From contig JAKAJA010000006.1 of assembly GCA_021814085.1 (NCBI GenBank), forward strand, positions 1 through 18,288: a stretch of 18,288 nucleotides of DNA, given 5' to 3'. The notes below the pieces were generated by a model. That model had not been told where the DNA came from and ran no database searches. It saw nothing but the letters and a program-made list of their open reading frames with translations. Positions within the stretch are counted from its first letter, which is position 1; each line of letters begins with the position of its first letter. Of this stretch, positions 6,876 through 14,744 are shown piece by piece. This DNA comes from Acidobacteriota bacterium (GTDB taxonomy: Bacteria; Acidobacteriota; UBA4820; DSQY01). The position numbers were made by a program, and so were the translations under genes.

Positions 6876-7836
6876 GGTCCGTCCCCCCATCACCTACCGC
6901 TTTTGGCCTGGGCCCTTCACCGAATAGAGCGAGAATCCTGTCCCGGAGGCGCGTCCTCAAGTCCTCGGGGTCTTTCCAGAAGATGAAGTTGTAGTGGCTG
7001 ATGTCGAAGTGGAGGGCCTTCTTCCGCTCGTCGTCATCCTGGCAGGTCCAGATGACGGTCCGCCCAAGGCCCATCTCAAAGCCGGCTTCCAGGTATACCC
7101 CGCCGGGATTGCTGGAGAAGTCCGCCACCATGAACTTGGAGCGGCGGATTTCGGCGATGATGCGGTCGTTGATATCCTCCGTGTGCTCCACCGCGTCCAC
7201 GCGAAGGGCCTTGTAGCCGCAGTCCTCTTCGAGGGCCGGCCGGATGCCGTCCTTCCAGGCCCCATCCCACTCGGGCTTGAAGCTCATCGCAACGAAGACC
7301 GTCGAGCTGTCGATCGCGCCCTTTTGAAGCTCACCGGCCCGGGCCCAGCCCGCGAGGGTCAGGCGGTGCAAGCTGTCGTCGGTCTTGTCCCTCTCCAGCC
7401 AGCCGCTGCTGACCAGGATGTCTCGCACGTGTTCGAGACCGCTCCGGTTGGTGCAATGGCCAAGAGGGAAATCCCGCTCCGGGTCGAGGGCGTACTTGTT
7501 CCCGGCGTCGGGCGCGAGGCGCGAGAGATTCACTAGAAGGCGGTCCACCTTCTCGGGGATCGTCTTCGCGAAGGTCTCTTGCGGGATGCCATAATCCGTG
7601 GAAATGGTCACGGTCAGCGGCTTCAGTCCTAGGATCTCCCTCTCGCGAAGGACGGCCATCAACGGCGCCTTCTGGGGCAGCGTGAGGGCTTGCATGGACA
7701 AGACCGCCTCGAAGGACATGAAGAAATGCCCGCACCGGGGGCACACAACCTCGTGAGTCCGAGTCCAAATGGGCGGGAGAATCACGCCCTCCTCCCGGTG
7801 GCACAAGAGGCAATGCGGTACGCCTTGCTGGTTCAT
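6868..7836 (-). CDS. zinc-ribbon protein with nucleoside 2-deoxyribosyltransferase/TIR-like domain
   Basis: This is a 322-aa protein. Two CxxC pairs near the N-terminus (C9/C12 and C32/C35) form a likely zinc ribbon. A helical middle region follows. From about 178 comes a Rossmann-like domain: STVFVAMSF (178-186), RPALEEDCGYKALRVD (199-214), a charged IND.II.EIRRSKFMVAD stretch ending at D239, then SSNPGGVYLEAGFEMGLG (241-258). The last part resembles the nucleoside 2-deoxyribosyltransferase superfamily (PF05014) pattern D.....G...E.G.A.A.G, which puts the catalytic Glu at E250; related TIR-like folds cleave NAD or nucleotides in immune systems. The ATG overlaps the hsdS TGA as ATGA, and its own TGA overlaps the next gene, so it is embedded in the restriction operon. 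A nucleotide-consuming defence effector is inferred; a signalling-nucleotide sensor is an alternative. Confidence 0.78.
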   Translation of the reverse strand: MNQQGVPHCLLCHREEGVILPPIWTRTHEVVCPRCGHFFMSFEAVLSMQALTLPQKAPLMAVLREREILGLKPLTVTISTDYGIPQETFAKTIPEKVDRLLVNLSRLAPDAGNKYALDPERDFPLGHCTNRSGLEHVRDILVSSGWLERDKTDDSLHRLTLAGWARAGELQKGAIDSSTVFVAMSFKPEWDGAWKDGIRPALEEDCGYKALRVDAVEHTEDINDRIIAEIRRSKFMVADFSSNPGGVYLEAGFEMGLGRTVIWTCQDDDERKKALHFDISHYNFIFWKDPEDLRTRLRDRILALFGEGPRPKAVGDGGTDHG

Positions 7837-9305
7837 CGGTCGCCTCCCGATTGGCCCAGATGGCGGCTGCGCCTGCCTTTGGATGGAAGGGAAGACTTCG
7901 CGGCTCCGGCATTCTCTTCCCTAGTGACAACGCGATCCAGAAGCTGAGCCGCCGTCTCGTAGGGCCTGCCTTCGGTGCGGGCGAGGGCGGCCTCGGTGGG
8001 GACAAGTTCGCCGCGGAAGGCCTTGGCGAGGATGGCTTGGGTGAGGGCATCGGCGCGCTTCTGGGCCGCCGCCACCTTCGCCTCGATGGCATCGGCCAGG
8101 GCGAAGAGGGCCTCGACCCGGCGGACGATTTCGCGTTGCTCAAGAAGCGGAGCCACATTGATTTCTAGGCTTCTAAGCTGTTTCGTGTTCACTCGTGGCC
8201 GAGTGGCGCCATGGATCTCACTGACTAGAGAATCGTAGCTTTCCCTACCGGCAAGTTGAAGGGTGAGGTAGCGTTTAGAGACGAAATTTGCCTTGGGGCG
8301 GATGCAGAAGCAGTCTGCTTTCGCAATCGCTTTGGTAGTGAATCTCGGAAGCATGCAGACACGGACATCGTCCTCAACGAAGGATCCAAATATGATGTCC
8401 CCCTCGCCCACAGTATGTTTGGTCAAGGTGCTGTATTTTTCTTGGCTTACGAAGCATTCCTTTTCCCCGACAAATTTCAAATGGCCTATGTTCTCCAGGC
8501 GAATGACCCTTACCCCAGAATTTGTATAATCGTCGGATTTTAGACTTGATCCAAAGGGTCCATCAAATAGTCCTCTTTCTGAGAGCAAGTCCTCTAGTGG
8601 AATTCTATTCCAACTTTCAGGTATCTCTCCGTCTTCAATCTCTGCCCCGCGCCAGCTGCCAGTCAGTCTTCCGGAGCAGGCGGCGGAGAGGACGGCTTGG
8701 CGGAAGGCTTTGAGGAGGGCGGGGGCGCGGGCGAGGCGGGCGCGGGCGGCGTTCACGCGGGCGAGGAGGGCTTCCACCTTCTCCACGATCCGGCGTTGTT
8801 CGGGGAGAGGAGGAAGGGGGAACTCAAAGCCACGCACATCGCGCGGCCGTATGGCGGGATACAGAGCCCCCTGGACCGAGTTCGTCATTGCCTCGACAAA
8901 TGCTTCACCGCGGACAACGAGGAAAAGCCAGCCGGGCAGACTCTCGATGGAACGTAGAACATCGAATCCAGTTGACGCGATTGATCCATCTAGTTCAGGC
9001 CCGACAAGGGCAACGGAGTTAAGGTTCGGCCGCGTCATTGAAACCAGTACGTCACCTGAACGGACCACCTGCCTGGCTCGGCTTGGGGCCTCCCCCGTCG
9101 GGACCGCACGCGGCGCGGTAATGCGCTTCCTTTCGTTGTCCACGCTTGCGATGTCTACGTACAGGAACTCCTGGCCCTTGCTCGGGCCGGACTGAGCCAC
9201 CTTCCGAACAGTAATGTCTCCGATGGTGGCGGCCGTCCACCCCTCGGGCAGGTCATCGTCTTCGCGAAAAGCGAGACCTTGGGGCTCAGCCTTTCTTGTA
9301 CGCAC
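7833..9305 (-). CDS. hsdS: type I restriction-modification specificity subunit HsdS
   Basis: HsdS sets DNA target recognition for both methylation and cleavage in the HsdR2M2S complex. About 490 aa with the usual duplicated layout: TRD1 (from LPEGWTAATIGDI), a conserved helical spacer (FPLPPLPEQRRIVEKVEALL), TRD2 (from IPESWNRIPLEDLL) and a second helical repeat (LLEQREIVRRVEALFALADA) ending in KAFRGELVP. There is no ATG start. GTG at 9305 gives a 20-nt overlap with hsdM and is preferred; GTG at 9344 gives a 59-nt overlap and has no Shine-Dalgarno. The TGA forms ATGA with the next start. TRD2 DNA (roughly 8160-8640) is far less GC-rich than the helical-repeat DNA, suggesting domain exchange. 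Confidence 0.93.
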   Translation of the reverse strand: MRTRKAEPQGLAFREDDDLPEGWTAATIGDITVRKVAQSGPSKGQEFLYVDIASVDNERKRITAPRAVPTGEAPSRARQVVRSGDVLVSMTRPNLNSVALVGPELDGSIASTGFDVLRSIESLPGWLFLVVRGEAFVEAMTNSVQGALYPAIRPRDVRGFEFPLPPLPEQRRIVEKVEALLARVNAARARLARAPALLKAFRQAVLSAACSGRLTGSWRGAEIEDGEIPESWNRIPLEDLLSERGLFDGPFGSSLKSDDYTNSGVRVIRLENIGHLKFVGEKECFVSQEKYSTLTKHTVGEGDIIFGSFVEDDVRVCMLPRFTTKAIAKADCFCIRPKANFVSKRYLTLQLAGRESYDSLVSEIHGATRPRVNTKQLRSLEINVAPLLEQREIVRRVEALFALADAIEAKVAAAQKRADALTQAILAKAFRGELVPTEAALARTEGRPYETAAQLLDRVVTREENAGAAKSSLPSKGRRSRHLGQSGGDR

Positions 9306-10749
9306 GGGGCTTCTCGGCCACTTGGGCCAGTTCCTCAGCGGCACCGTTTTCGAGGAGGGCGAGGACGGCGTTCAGCTCCTCCACGGCGCCGCGCAACTCC
9401 TCGATGGCCTCGGTGGCCAGCTCTTCGGGCTCGGGGAGGTTGTCGGGATCGTCGAGCGACTCGTCCTTGAGCCACTTGAGGCCGTCGAGCTTGTAGGCGC
9501 GCTCCTTCACCTCGCTGATGTGGAAGGGCCGCCAGCGGTCCTCCTGGGAGTCCTTCTCCTTCCGCCTGGCCCGGCCGTTGGGGTCTTTCCCGAAGCACCG
9601 CTCGAACTCGGCGAAGTGCTCCGGCGTCAGGGGCCGGTCCTTCTTGGTGATGTGGGGGACATTGGTGCGGGCGTCGTAGATCCAGGTCGTCTCGGTGGCC
9701 GGGCCCTTGGTGAAGAAAATCACGTTGGTCTTGGTGCCGGGGCTGTAGGGCGTGAAGGTGCCATTGGGAAGGCGCAGGACGGTGTGCAGGTCGCAGTCCT
9801 CCATGAGGACCTTAAAGACCTCGCCCGCTTGGTCGGCGAAGAGGCAGTTGTCGGGCACGACCACGGCGGCGCGCCCACCCGGTTTGAGGATGGTCATCAC
9901 GTGCTGGAGAAAGTTGAGCTGCTTGTTGCTCGTCGCGATGGTGAAGTCCTCGCGCTCCGGGGCCTGGTTCGCGCCCTTCGTGCCGAAGGGAGGATTCGTG
10001 AGGATCACGTCGTGCCTGGGGCCGGAGTAGGCCTCGTAGATCGAATCGCCCAGGCCGATGACCGGCTCCAGGCCGTGGAGGAACAGGTTCATGAGCGCGA
10101 GACGGCGCGGGCGCGGCACGAGGTCCTGGCCGAAGTAGGTCTTGCTCTTGATGCGCTTCGCCAGCTCGCGCTCCAGTGCCCCGCCTTTGGTCTGCTCCAG
10201 GAGCCACTCGTAGGCGCAGACGAGGAAGCCGCCCGAGCCGCAGGCCGGATCGCAAATGGTGAACTCCTTGTGCGTCCTCGGGTCGGGTTGGATGCACCGG
10301 ACGATGGTTTGGATGAGCAGGCGCGGCGTGAAGTACTGGCCCGCCCCCTTCTTGCCCTCGCTCGCGGCCTTTTCAAGAAGGCCCTCGAAGGCGGCGGCCT
10401 TCACGTCCACGTCCAGGGCCGTCCACTCGGTCTCGTCGATGAGGCCGATGAGCTTCTTCAGGTTCACGGGGTTCGTGAAGCGCGACTGCGCCTGGGCGAA
10501 GATGTCCCCCAACATGCCCTGCTCCTTGCCCAGGCGGCGGAGGACGTCCACGTAACCGTCCGTCAGGCCCGTGCCCGACAGCTCCGAAAGCGCGCCCCAG
10601 TCGCAGCCCCGGGGCACCTCGACCCCCTTCTCCTGCGCCATCTTCAGGAAGAGCAGGTAGGTGATCTGCTCGATGTAGTCCCCGTAGTCGATCCCGTCGT
10701 GCCGGAGCGTGTGACAGAAGCCCCAGAGCTTCCCTACGATGTCGGACAT
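9286..10749 (-). CDS. hsdM: type I restriction-modification methyltransferase subunit HsdM
   Basis: N6-adenine methyltransferase subunit that protects host DNA and forms the trimer with HsdS. The 487-aa product has an N-terminal helical HsdM_N region (SDIVGKLWGFCHTLRHDGI, YIEQITYLLFLKMA), GQYFTP (137-142), SAM-binding motif I DPACGSGGF (167-175) and catalytic NPPF (252-255), all intact. The ATG at 10749 is chosen over 10767 because GGAGG (10760-10756) lies 6 nt upstream and HsdM proteins normally begin just before this helix. The C-terminus is Glu/Leu-rich and probably coiled, for contact with HsdS. It follows the CBS/HEPN gene after 34 nt and overlaps hsdS. Confidence 0.95.
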   Translation of the reverse strand: MSDIVGKLWGFCHTLRHDGIDYGDYIEQITYLLFLKMAQEKGVEVPRGCDWGALSELSGTGLTDGYVDVLRRLGKEQGMLGDIFAQAQSRFTNPVNLKKLIGLIDETEWTALDVDVKAAAFEGLLEKAASEGKKGAGQYFTPRLLIQTIVRCIQPDPRTHKEFTICDPACGSGGFLVCAYEWLLEQTKGGALERELAKRIKSKTYFGQDLVPRPRRLALMNLFLHGLEPVIGLGDSIYEAYSGPRHDVILTNPPFGTKGANQAPEREDFTIATSNKQLNFLQHVMTILKPGGRAAVVVPDNCLFADQAGEVFKVLMEDCDLHTVLRLPNGTFTPYSPGTKTNVIFFTKGPATETTWIYDARTNVPHITKKDRPLTPEHFAEFERCFGKDPNGRARRKEKDSQEDRWRPFHISEVKERAYKLDGLKWLKDESLDDPDNLPEPEELATEAIEELRGAVEELNAVLALLENGAAEELAQVAEKPRAYKKG

Positions 10750-10755
10750 GCCAAT

Positions 10756-10760
10756 CCTCC
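10756..10760 (-). promoter_or_regulatory. ribosome binding site selecting the hsdM start
   Basis: GGAGG on the minus strand, 6 nt before ATG 10749. An earlier ATG at 10767 would place this site inside the gene. Confidence 0.6.
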
Positions 10761-10783
10761 GGCACAAAGCAGCCTTGAATCCA

Positions 10784-11812
10784 CTAAGCTAATTCATCCA
10801 AGAATCTAGCAAACTTCTCAAGTGTATTGTAATCCTCCATTGGCATTGGATCGGGGTTAAAGTGCATCACGTCGTTGCGCACTTCTCTGATCTTGTCCAA
10901 CAGCCTAACAAATTCGCCACGATGCAGCGGGATATCGAGCTTCGCCCAACCATCATCGGCTTGCAGAAGCCGCACATACTCACCAAAGGTCAGGTCGTTG
11001 GGGTCTGAGATTTCGCGACCAGGGTCTGCCGGGTCCTTCGCTGCTGCCAAATCTTCCTTGGAGAACTTCATGGAGATAAGAAACCGAAGTTGGTTCTCGA
11101 TCTGGCCTATTAGGAGGAAAGGTTTGGCAAGTTCCTGGTACTGAAAGCTGATGTCGTACGCCGTGATTGGCCCACGTATGGTATTGTCCTTGCGTCTGAT
11201 AAGCACGCAGTCCTCAGCCGCAATTATCTCCACAGCCTCAAAGAGAGAGGCTTCCTCCGATAGCTCCCTCGCTCCATCCATGCAGTCACGAACAACAGCA
11301 CACGGGTGGTGCAGCGCAAGCCTTTTGCCGATGGACTTCCAGCTTATGAGGCCCTTCAGCTCTCGTGGAGATTGCATCACAGGAAGCTGAGAAAAGTCGT
11401 TGGCCATCATTATCGTGACGGCTTTTTCGAGACTCGAATCGGGCGTGACTGAGACAGGCTCACGACCGGCCGCTTTCAATCTGCTAATTCGGTGTGCCAG
11501 GCCACGGCGCACGACGGCATTTAGCTCAACCTGCCCGACACCCGCAGCTGACATTACCCCCTCAGGGGCAATCACTGCCGTTTGAGAGGCATCGCGACGA
11601 TCAAAGGTCACAGGTGCACCTATGTAAACCTCCTCGAAGTCCGGGTCTGTCGTGACCCCAACCTCATCAAATGCCTCTTTGATCTCCAAGACCTTTTGCC
11701 CACCGCGTCGCTTCGCTCCAAACCATGAAAGAATCTCCCTGACAGGGAACTCGGGATGCCCCCCCTCCTTGACCTGTTGGGCTACCCGCAGTAGCTGTTC
11801 TGGAATCGCCAT
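10784..11812 (-). CDS. CBS-pair protein with C-terminal HEPN/Swt1-like RNase domain, inside the hsd operon
   Basis: This is a 342-aa protein. Residues 1-115 form an unrecognised N-terminal domain (EFPVREILSWFGAKRRGGQK). Two CBS motifs follow: about 118-168 (PVSVTPDSSLEKAVTIMMAN, SQLPVM, LKGLISWKSIGKRL) and about 173-222 (VVRDCMDGARELSEEASLFE, TIRGPITAYDIS), a Bateman module that normally binds adenine nucleotides or SAM. Residues 230-342 are all-helical: an IENQLRFLI helix (238-246), then VRNDVMHF with R312-N-D-V-M-H317, the RX4H motif of HEPN ribonucleases, in the position usual for Swt1/abortive-infection HEPN domains. It starts 10 nt after hsdR with AGGAGG overlapping the hsdR stop and is followed by hsdM, so it is part of the restriction operon. 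GC is visibly lower than in hsdR/hsdM (24/60 in 10801-10860), suggesting separate acquisition. Role inferred: ligand-gated RNase guard. Confidence 0.82.
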   Translation of the reverse strand: MAIPEQLLRVAQQVKEGGHPEFPVREILSWFGAKRRGGQKVLEIKEAFDEVGVTTDPDFEEVYIGAPVTFDRRDASQTAVIAPEGVMSAAGVGQVELNAVVRRGLAHRISRLKAAGREPVSVTPDSSLEKAVTIMMANDFSQLPVMQSPRELKGLISWKSIGKRLALHHPCAVVRDCMDGARELSEEASLFEAVEIIAAEDCVLIRRKDNTIRGPITAYDISFQYQELAKPFLLIGQIENQLRFLISMKFSKEDLAAAKDPADPGREISDPNDLTFGEYVRLLQADDGWAKLDIPLHRGEFVRLLDKIREVRNDVMHFNPDPMPMEDYNTLEKFARFLDELA

Positions 11813-11822
11813 TCTCAGCCTC

Positions 11823-14525
11823 CTATGCCGCCACAGCCTCGTTGAGCCTCTGGATCAACCCTTCCAAGTGTCCTTGAAAAGCCCTATTTGCCTGCCCCCA
11901 TCCACCGTGGCGCATGAGGATAGGCGACAGGTCGAAGTCTTCTTTTTCGATGGAGAGGTTCACGGCGAGGTGGGCCTTGATCCAGGAAAGCCACTGGTGC
12001 TGTTCAGGCGTGAGGTAGAGCCCCTTCGTCACCCGATCAATGGCCAGATCTGCCCGCTCTTCGCCAGTCAGGAGAGGCTCGGTCTCTCTGGCCGCGTGCT
12101 TCACCATGGAGATGATATCGGCGAGGGCCTTATGGTAGCAGCGCTCGTGGGCCTTCTGGAGATTCGACTCGGTGAAACCCTCTTGGGTGGTGGTCAGCTT
12201 CTTGCGCAGGTCCACGAGGGCGTGGCTACCCCATTCTTTGGGTCGTTCCAGGAGGATGGTCAGGGCCTCCACCTGCTCCTTATTCTCCCGGATGTACCGG
12301 GCGAAGGCAGCGAGGTAGTCCTCGGGCTTGAGGAGGGCGCCATCGCTCCCACGCACCTGCCACGCGCTGGCGACCGTGTCCACCGTGTCGTAAGCGACGA
12401 GGAAAGTCCGCTTGGGTCTCGGGTAGTTCACGAGGAGATCCTGGAAGGCGGGGTCCCGAAGGAGAGACATGACGCCCGTGAAGTCCTCGTGCAGGCGCCG
12501 GGGCAGTTCCGCCGCGAAGCGGGCCACGTCGCCTTCCTCGATGTAGGCGGCGAACAGCTCGCGGGCTTCGCCGGACATCTCCTTGGCGACCCTCTGGAGT
12601 CGCCGGACCAGGCAACGGACGTTGTAGTCCCGGTCCCGGTTGGCCCAGATCTCCTCGATGATCTCGTGGAGGGTACGGGCCTCCTTCTGCGGCGGCTCGG
12701 CCGTGATGGCGGTCGCCGTGCGGAAGTAATCGAGAAGCGTTCCGCCGAAGCAGTCGAAGACCGTGAAGTGGGATTTGTCGGAGTAGAGCTCGCCCCGGCG
12801 GGTACCCCGGCCCATCATCTGCTCGAAGAGGATGCGGGACTTGATTGTGCGCAGGAACACGATGAACTCCAGGTCCGGGATATCCACGCCCGTGGAAAGC
12901 AGGTCCACCGTGACCACGATGCCCGGCTGCCTGCGGTTGCGGAACTCGCGGATGCGCTGGAGGGGGCGGTCCACCCGCCCCGTGATCTTTTGGACGAAGC
13001 TGTCCCCCTGGCCGAAGACGTCGCGGGCCTTGTCCACGAGGTCGTCGGCGTGGGAGGTGTGGGGCAGGTCGTTGGCCGCGAAGATGAGTGTCTTGGGGAA
13101 GCGGCCGTAGAGCGCTTGGTGCTGGTCCGCATACTTCCGGATCTCTTCGAGGATCTTCCGGTTGCTATCGGGCGAGGTGACCTTCTCTTCTAGCTCCGTG
13201 GGGGCGAACTGGCGCTCGTCCTCCACGTTGTCCAGCCGCTCCCGGCCCGATTCGGGGTCCACGAGCCCCACCCGCTCGCCCTCGCTGAGGAAGACGCCGT
13301 TCATGCGCACGTCCGAGCGGATGGAGACGGCATCGTAGTCCACCAGGAAGCCCTCCCGGACTGCCCGCGTGTACTCGTAGCGGTAGGGGATCTCCTTGAA
13401 ATAACCCGTCGTGTGGGAGGCGGGCGTGGCGGTGAGGCCGATCTTAATGGCGTCGAAGTGGTCGAGGGTGTCGCGCCAGATGGCCTCCTCTCGGGCGGTG
13501 TACCCGCGGTGGCACTCGTCGGCCACGATCAGGTCGAAGGCGTGGATCGGGATCTCCAGCTTGTCGGCATCCTCGTCCACTTCCTCATCACCCGTGGCGA
13601 AGACGGCATTGCGGCCGAACAGGTTGATGGTCATGCGCTGGATGGTGCAGACGTACACGAAGGCGAGGCCGGGATTGGGGGAAAGCAGGTACGACGACGG
13701 GAGCACCTTGGGGTCGAATTTCTCGTCCTCGTCCAGATCGTCCCGGAAGAACCGCTGGCTGTAGACCTCGTAGATCTGGTCGAACTTGAGGTTGGGCTCG
13801 GGCTCGAAGGAGGCGAAGGCTCGAACGGCCTGCGCCGCGAGGGCGCGCCGGTCCACGAGAAAGAGAACCCGTTTGGCCACGCCCGCCTTCATGAGCCGGT
13901 AGATCTCGTTCACCATCGTGAAGGTCTTGCCCGTGCCCGTAGCCATGGCCACGAGCATGGCCCGCTTGCGGGCGGCGATGGCCTGCTCCATTGCCTCGTT
14001 GGCCTCGCGCTGATAGGGGCGCAGCCGCGGGTGGGCGTTGGGGGTCGAGAGGAGGGCCCCGCAGGCACAGTCCAAATCCTTGGAGAGCATCTCCTGCAAC
14101 GCCTCGGGGGTGTGAAAGCCCGCGATCTTTCTGGAGCGGTTCAGCGGATGCCGGATGTCGTGGAACCAGATCACCTCGCCGTTGGTCGAGTAGAGGAAGG
14201 GTACGCGCAGGCCGTTGAAGTTGAAGGGGCCGTCCTGGAGGCCCCGGGCGTAGCGCTCGGCCTGGGTCAGCACGTTTTGAGGGCCCAGCGTCAGCCGCTT
14301 GGCTTCCACGATGCCGATGACCCGGCCTCCGTCCACCAGCGCATAGTCCGCCGGGCCGTTCTCGGTGGGGTATTCGGCCAGGGCAGAACCTTCAAGGCAC
14401 TGCAACGGTTGGCTCGGGAGGTACGGGGAGATGGTCCACCCACTCGCTTGAAGCTTGGGGTCAATCAGCTTTCTGCGGGTAGCGGCTTCACTGAGGGAGG
14501 TCACGGGCGCTGCTCCCGAGAGCAT
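11823..14525 (-). CDS. hsdR: type I restriction endonuclease subunit HsdR
   Basis: ATP-dependent translocase/endonuclease of the type I system; cuts DNA lacking the host methylation mark. In the 900-aa product, an N-terminal HsdR nuclease core has D60 and E74-A-K76 (PADYALVDGGRVIGIVEAKR), a PD-(D/E)XK site. SF2 helicase motifs follow: Walker A ATGTGKT (195-201), DECHRG (336-341), GLTATP (363-368), and further on STGVDIPDLEF and MMGRGTRRG for motifs V and VI. The C-terminal end (LMRHGGWGQANRAFQGHLEG, LIQRLNEA) is typical of the EcoEI_R_C/type IB branch. All key residues are present. It is the first gene of the minus-strand operon; the 219-nt region upstream is shared with a divergent plus-strand gene, so promoters for both must lie at 14526-14744, but none stands out. 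Confidence 0.95.
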   Translation of the reverse strand: MLSGAAPVTSLSEAATRRKLIDPKLQASGWTISPYLPSQPLQCLEGSALAEYPTENGPADYALVDGGRVIGIVEAKRLTLGPQNVLTQAERYARGLQDGPFNFNGLRVPFLYSTNGEVIWFHDIRHPLNRSRKIAGFHTPEALQEMLSKDLDCACGALLSTPNAHPRLRPYQREANEAMEQAIAARKRAMLVAMATGTGKTFTMVNEIYRLMKAGVAKRVLFLVDRRALAAQAVRAFASFEPEPNLKFDQIYEVYSQRFFRDDLDEDEKFDPKVLPSSYLLSPNPGLAFVYVCTIQRMTINLFGRNAVFATGDEEVDEDADKLEIPIHAFDLIVADECHRGYTAREEAIWRDTLDHFDAIKIGLTATPASHTTGYFKEIPYRYEYTRAVREGFLVDYDAVSIRSDVRMNGVFLSEGERVGLVDPESGRERLDNVEDERQFAPTELEEKVTSPDSNRKILEEIRKYADQHQALYGRFPKTLIFAANDLPHTSHADDLVDKARDVFGQGDSFVQKITGRVDRPLQRIREFRNRRQPGIVVTVDLLSTGVDIPDLEFIVFLRTIKSRILFEQMMGRGTRRGELYSDKSHFTVFDCFGGTLLDYFRTATAITAEPPQKEARTLHEIIEEIWANRDRDYNVRCLVRRLQRVAKEMSGEARELFAAYIEEGDVARFAAELPRRLHEDFTGVMSLLRDPAFQDLLVNYPRPKRTFLVAYDTVDTVASAWQVRGSDGALLKPEDYLAAFARYIRENKEQVEALTILLERPKEWGSHALVDLRKKLTTTQEGFTESNLQKAHERCYHKALADIISMVKHAARETEPLLTGEERADLAIDRVTKGLYLTPEQHQWLSWIKAHLAVNLSIEKEDFDLSPILMRHGGWGQANRAFQGHLEGLIQRLNEAVAA

Positions 14526-14744
14526 GGCCTTACCCCGTGGAGGCTTGCCTTTCGGCTCGCAGGCCTTCGACTAGGCTTCACCGGAACCCCCTCCCCTTAG
14601 TCCGCACTGCCTTTTGCCTTTTGTAGCTACTCCGTGGGTAAACCGCTTCCTCATTATCCACCTTGAGTCTACTCTATGCTAGTGAGTGAAGGGAGCCGGG
14701 GTGCCTAGTTGGCCTCCGCGAGTTGGCGCAGGGGGAAATGACTG

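Noticed and set aside
9214..10809. 531-codon plus-strand frame opposite hsdM
   Set aside because: It is antisense to an intact, motif-complete hsdM in a high-GC region; the translation (repeated L/G/E/V runs) is a third-position GC artefact.
11652..13193. 513-codon plus-strand frame opposite hsdR and the CBS gene
   Set aside because: It is a shadow of hsdR codons with no domain and no ribosome binding site, and it crosses a gene boundary.
13413..14600. 395-codon plus-strand frame opposite the hsdR N-terminal half
   Set aside because: It is antisense to the catalytic motifs of hsdR and shows only composition-driven sequence.
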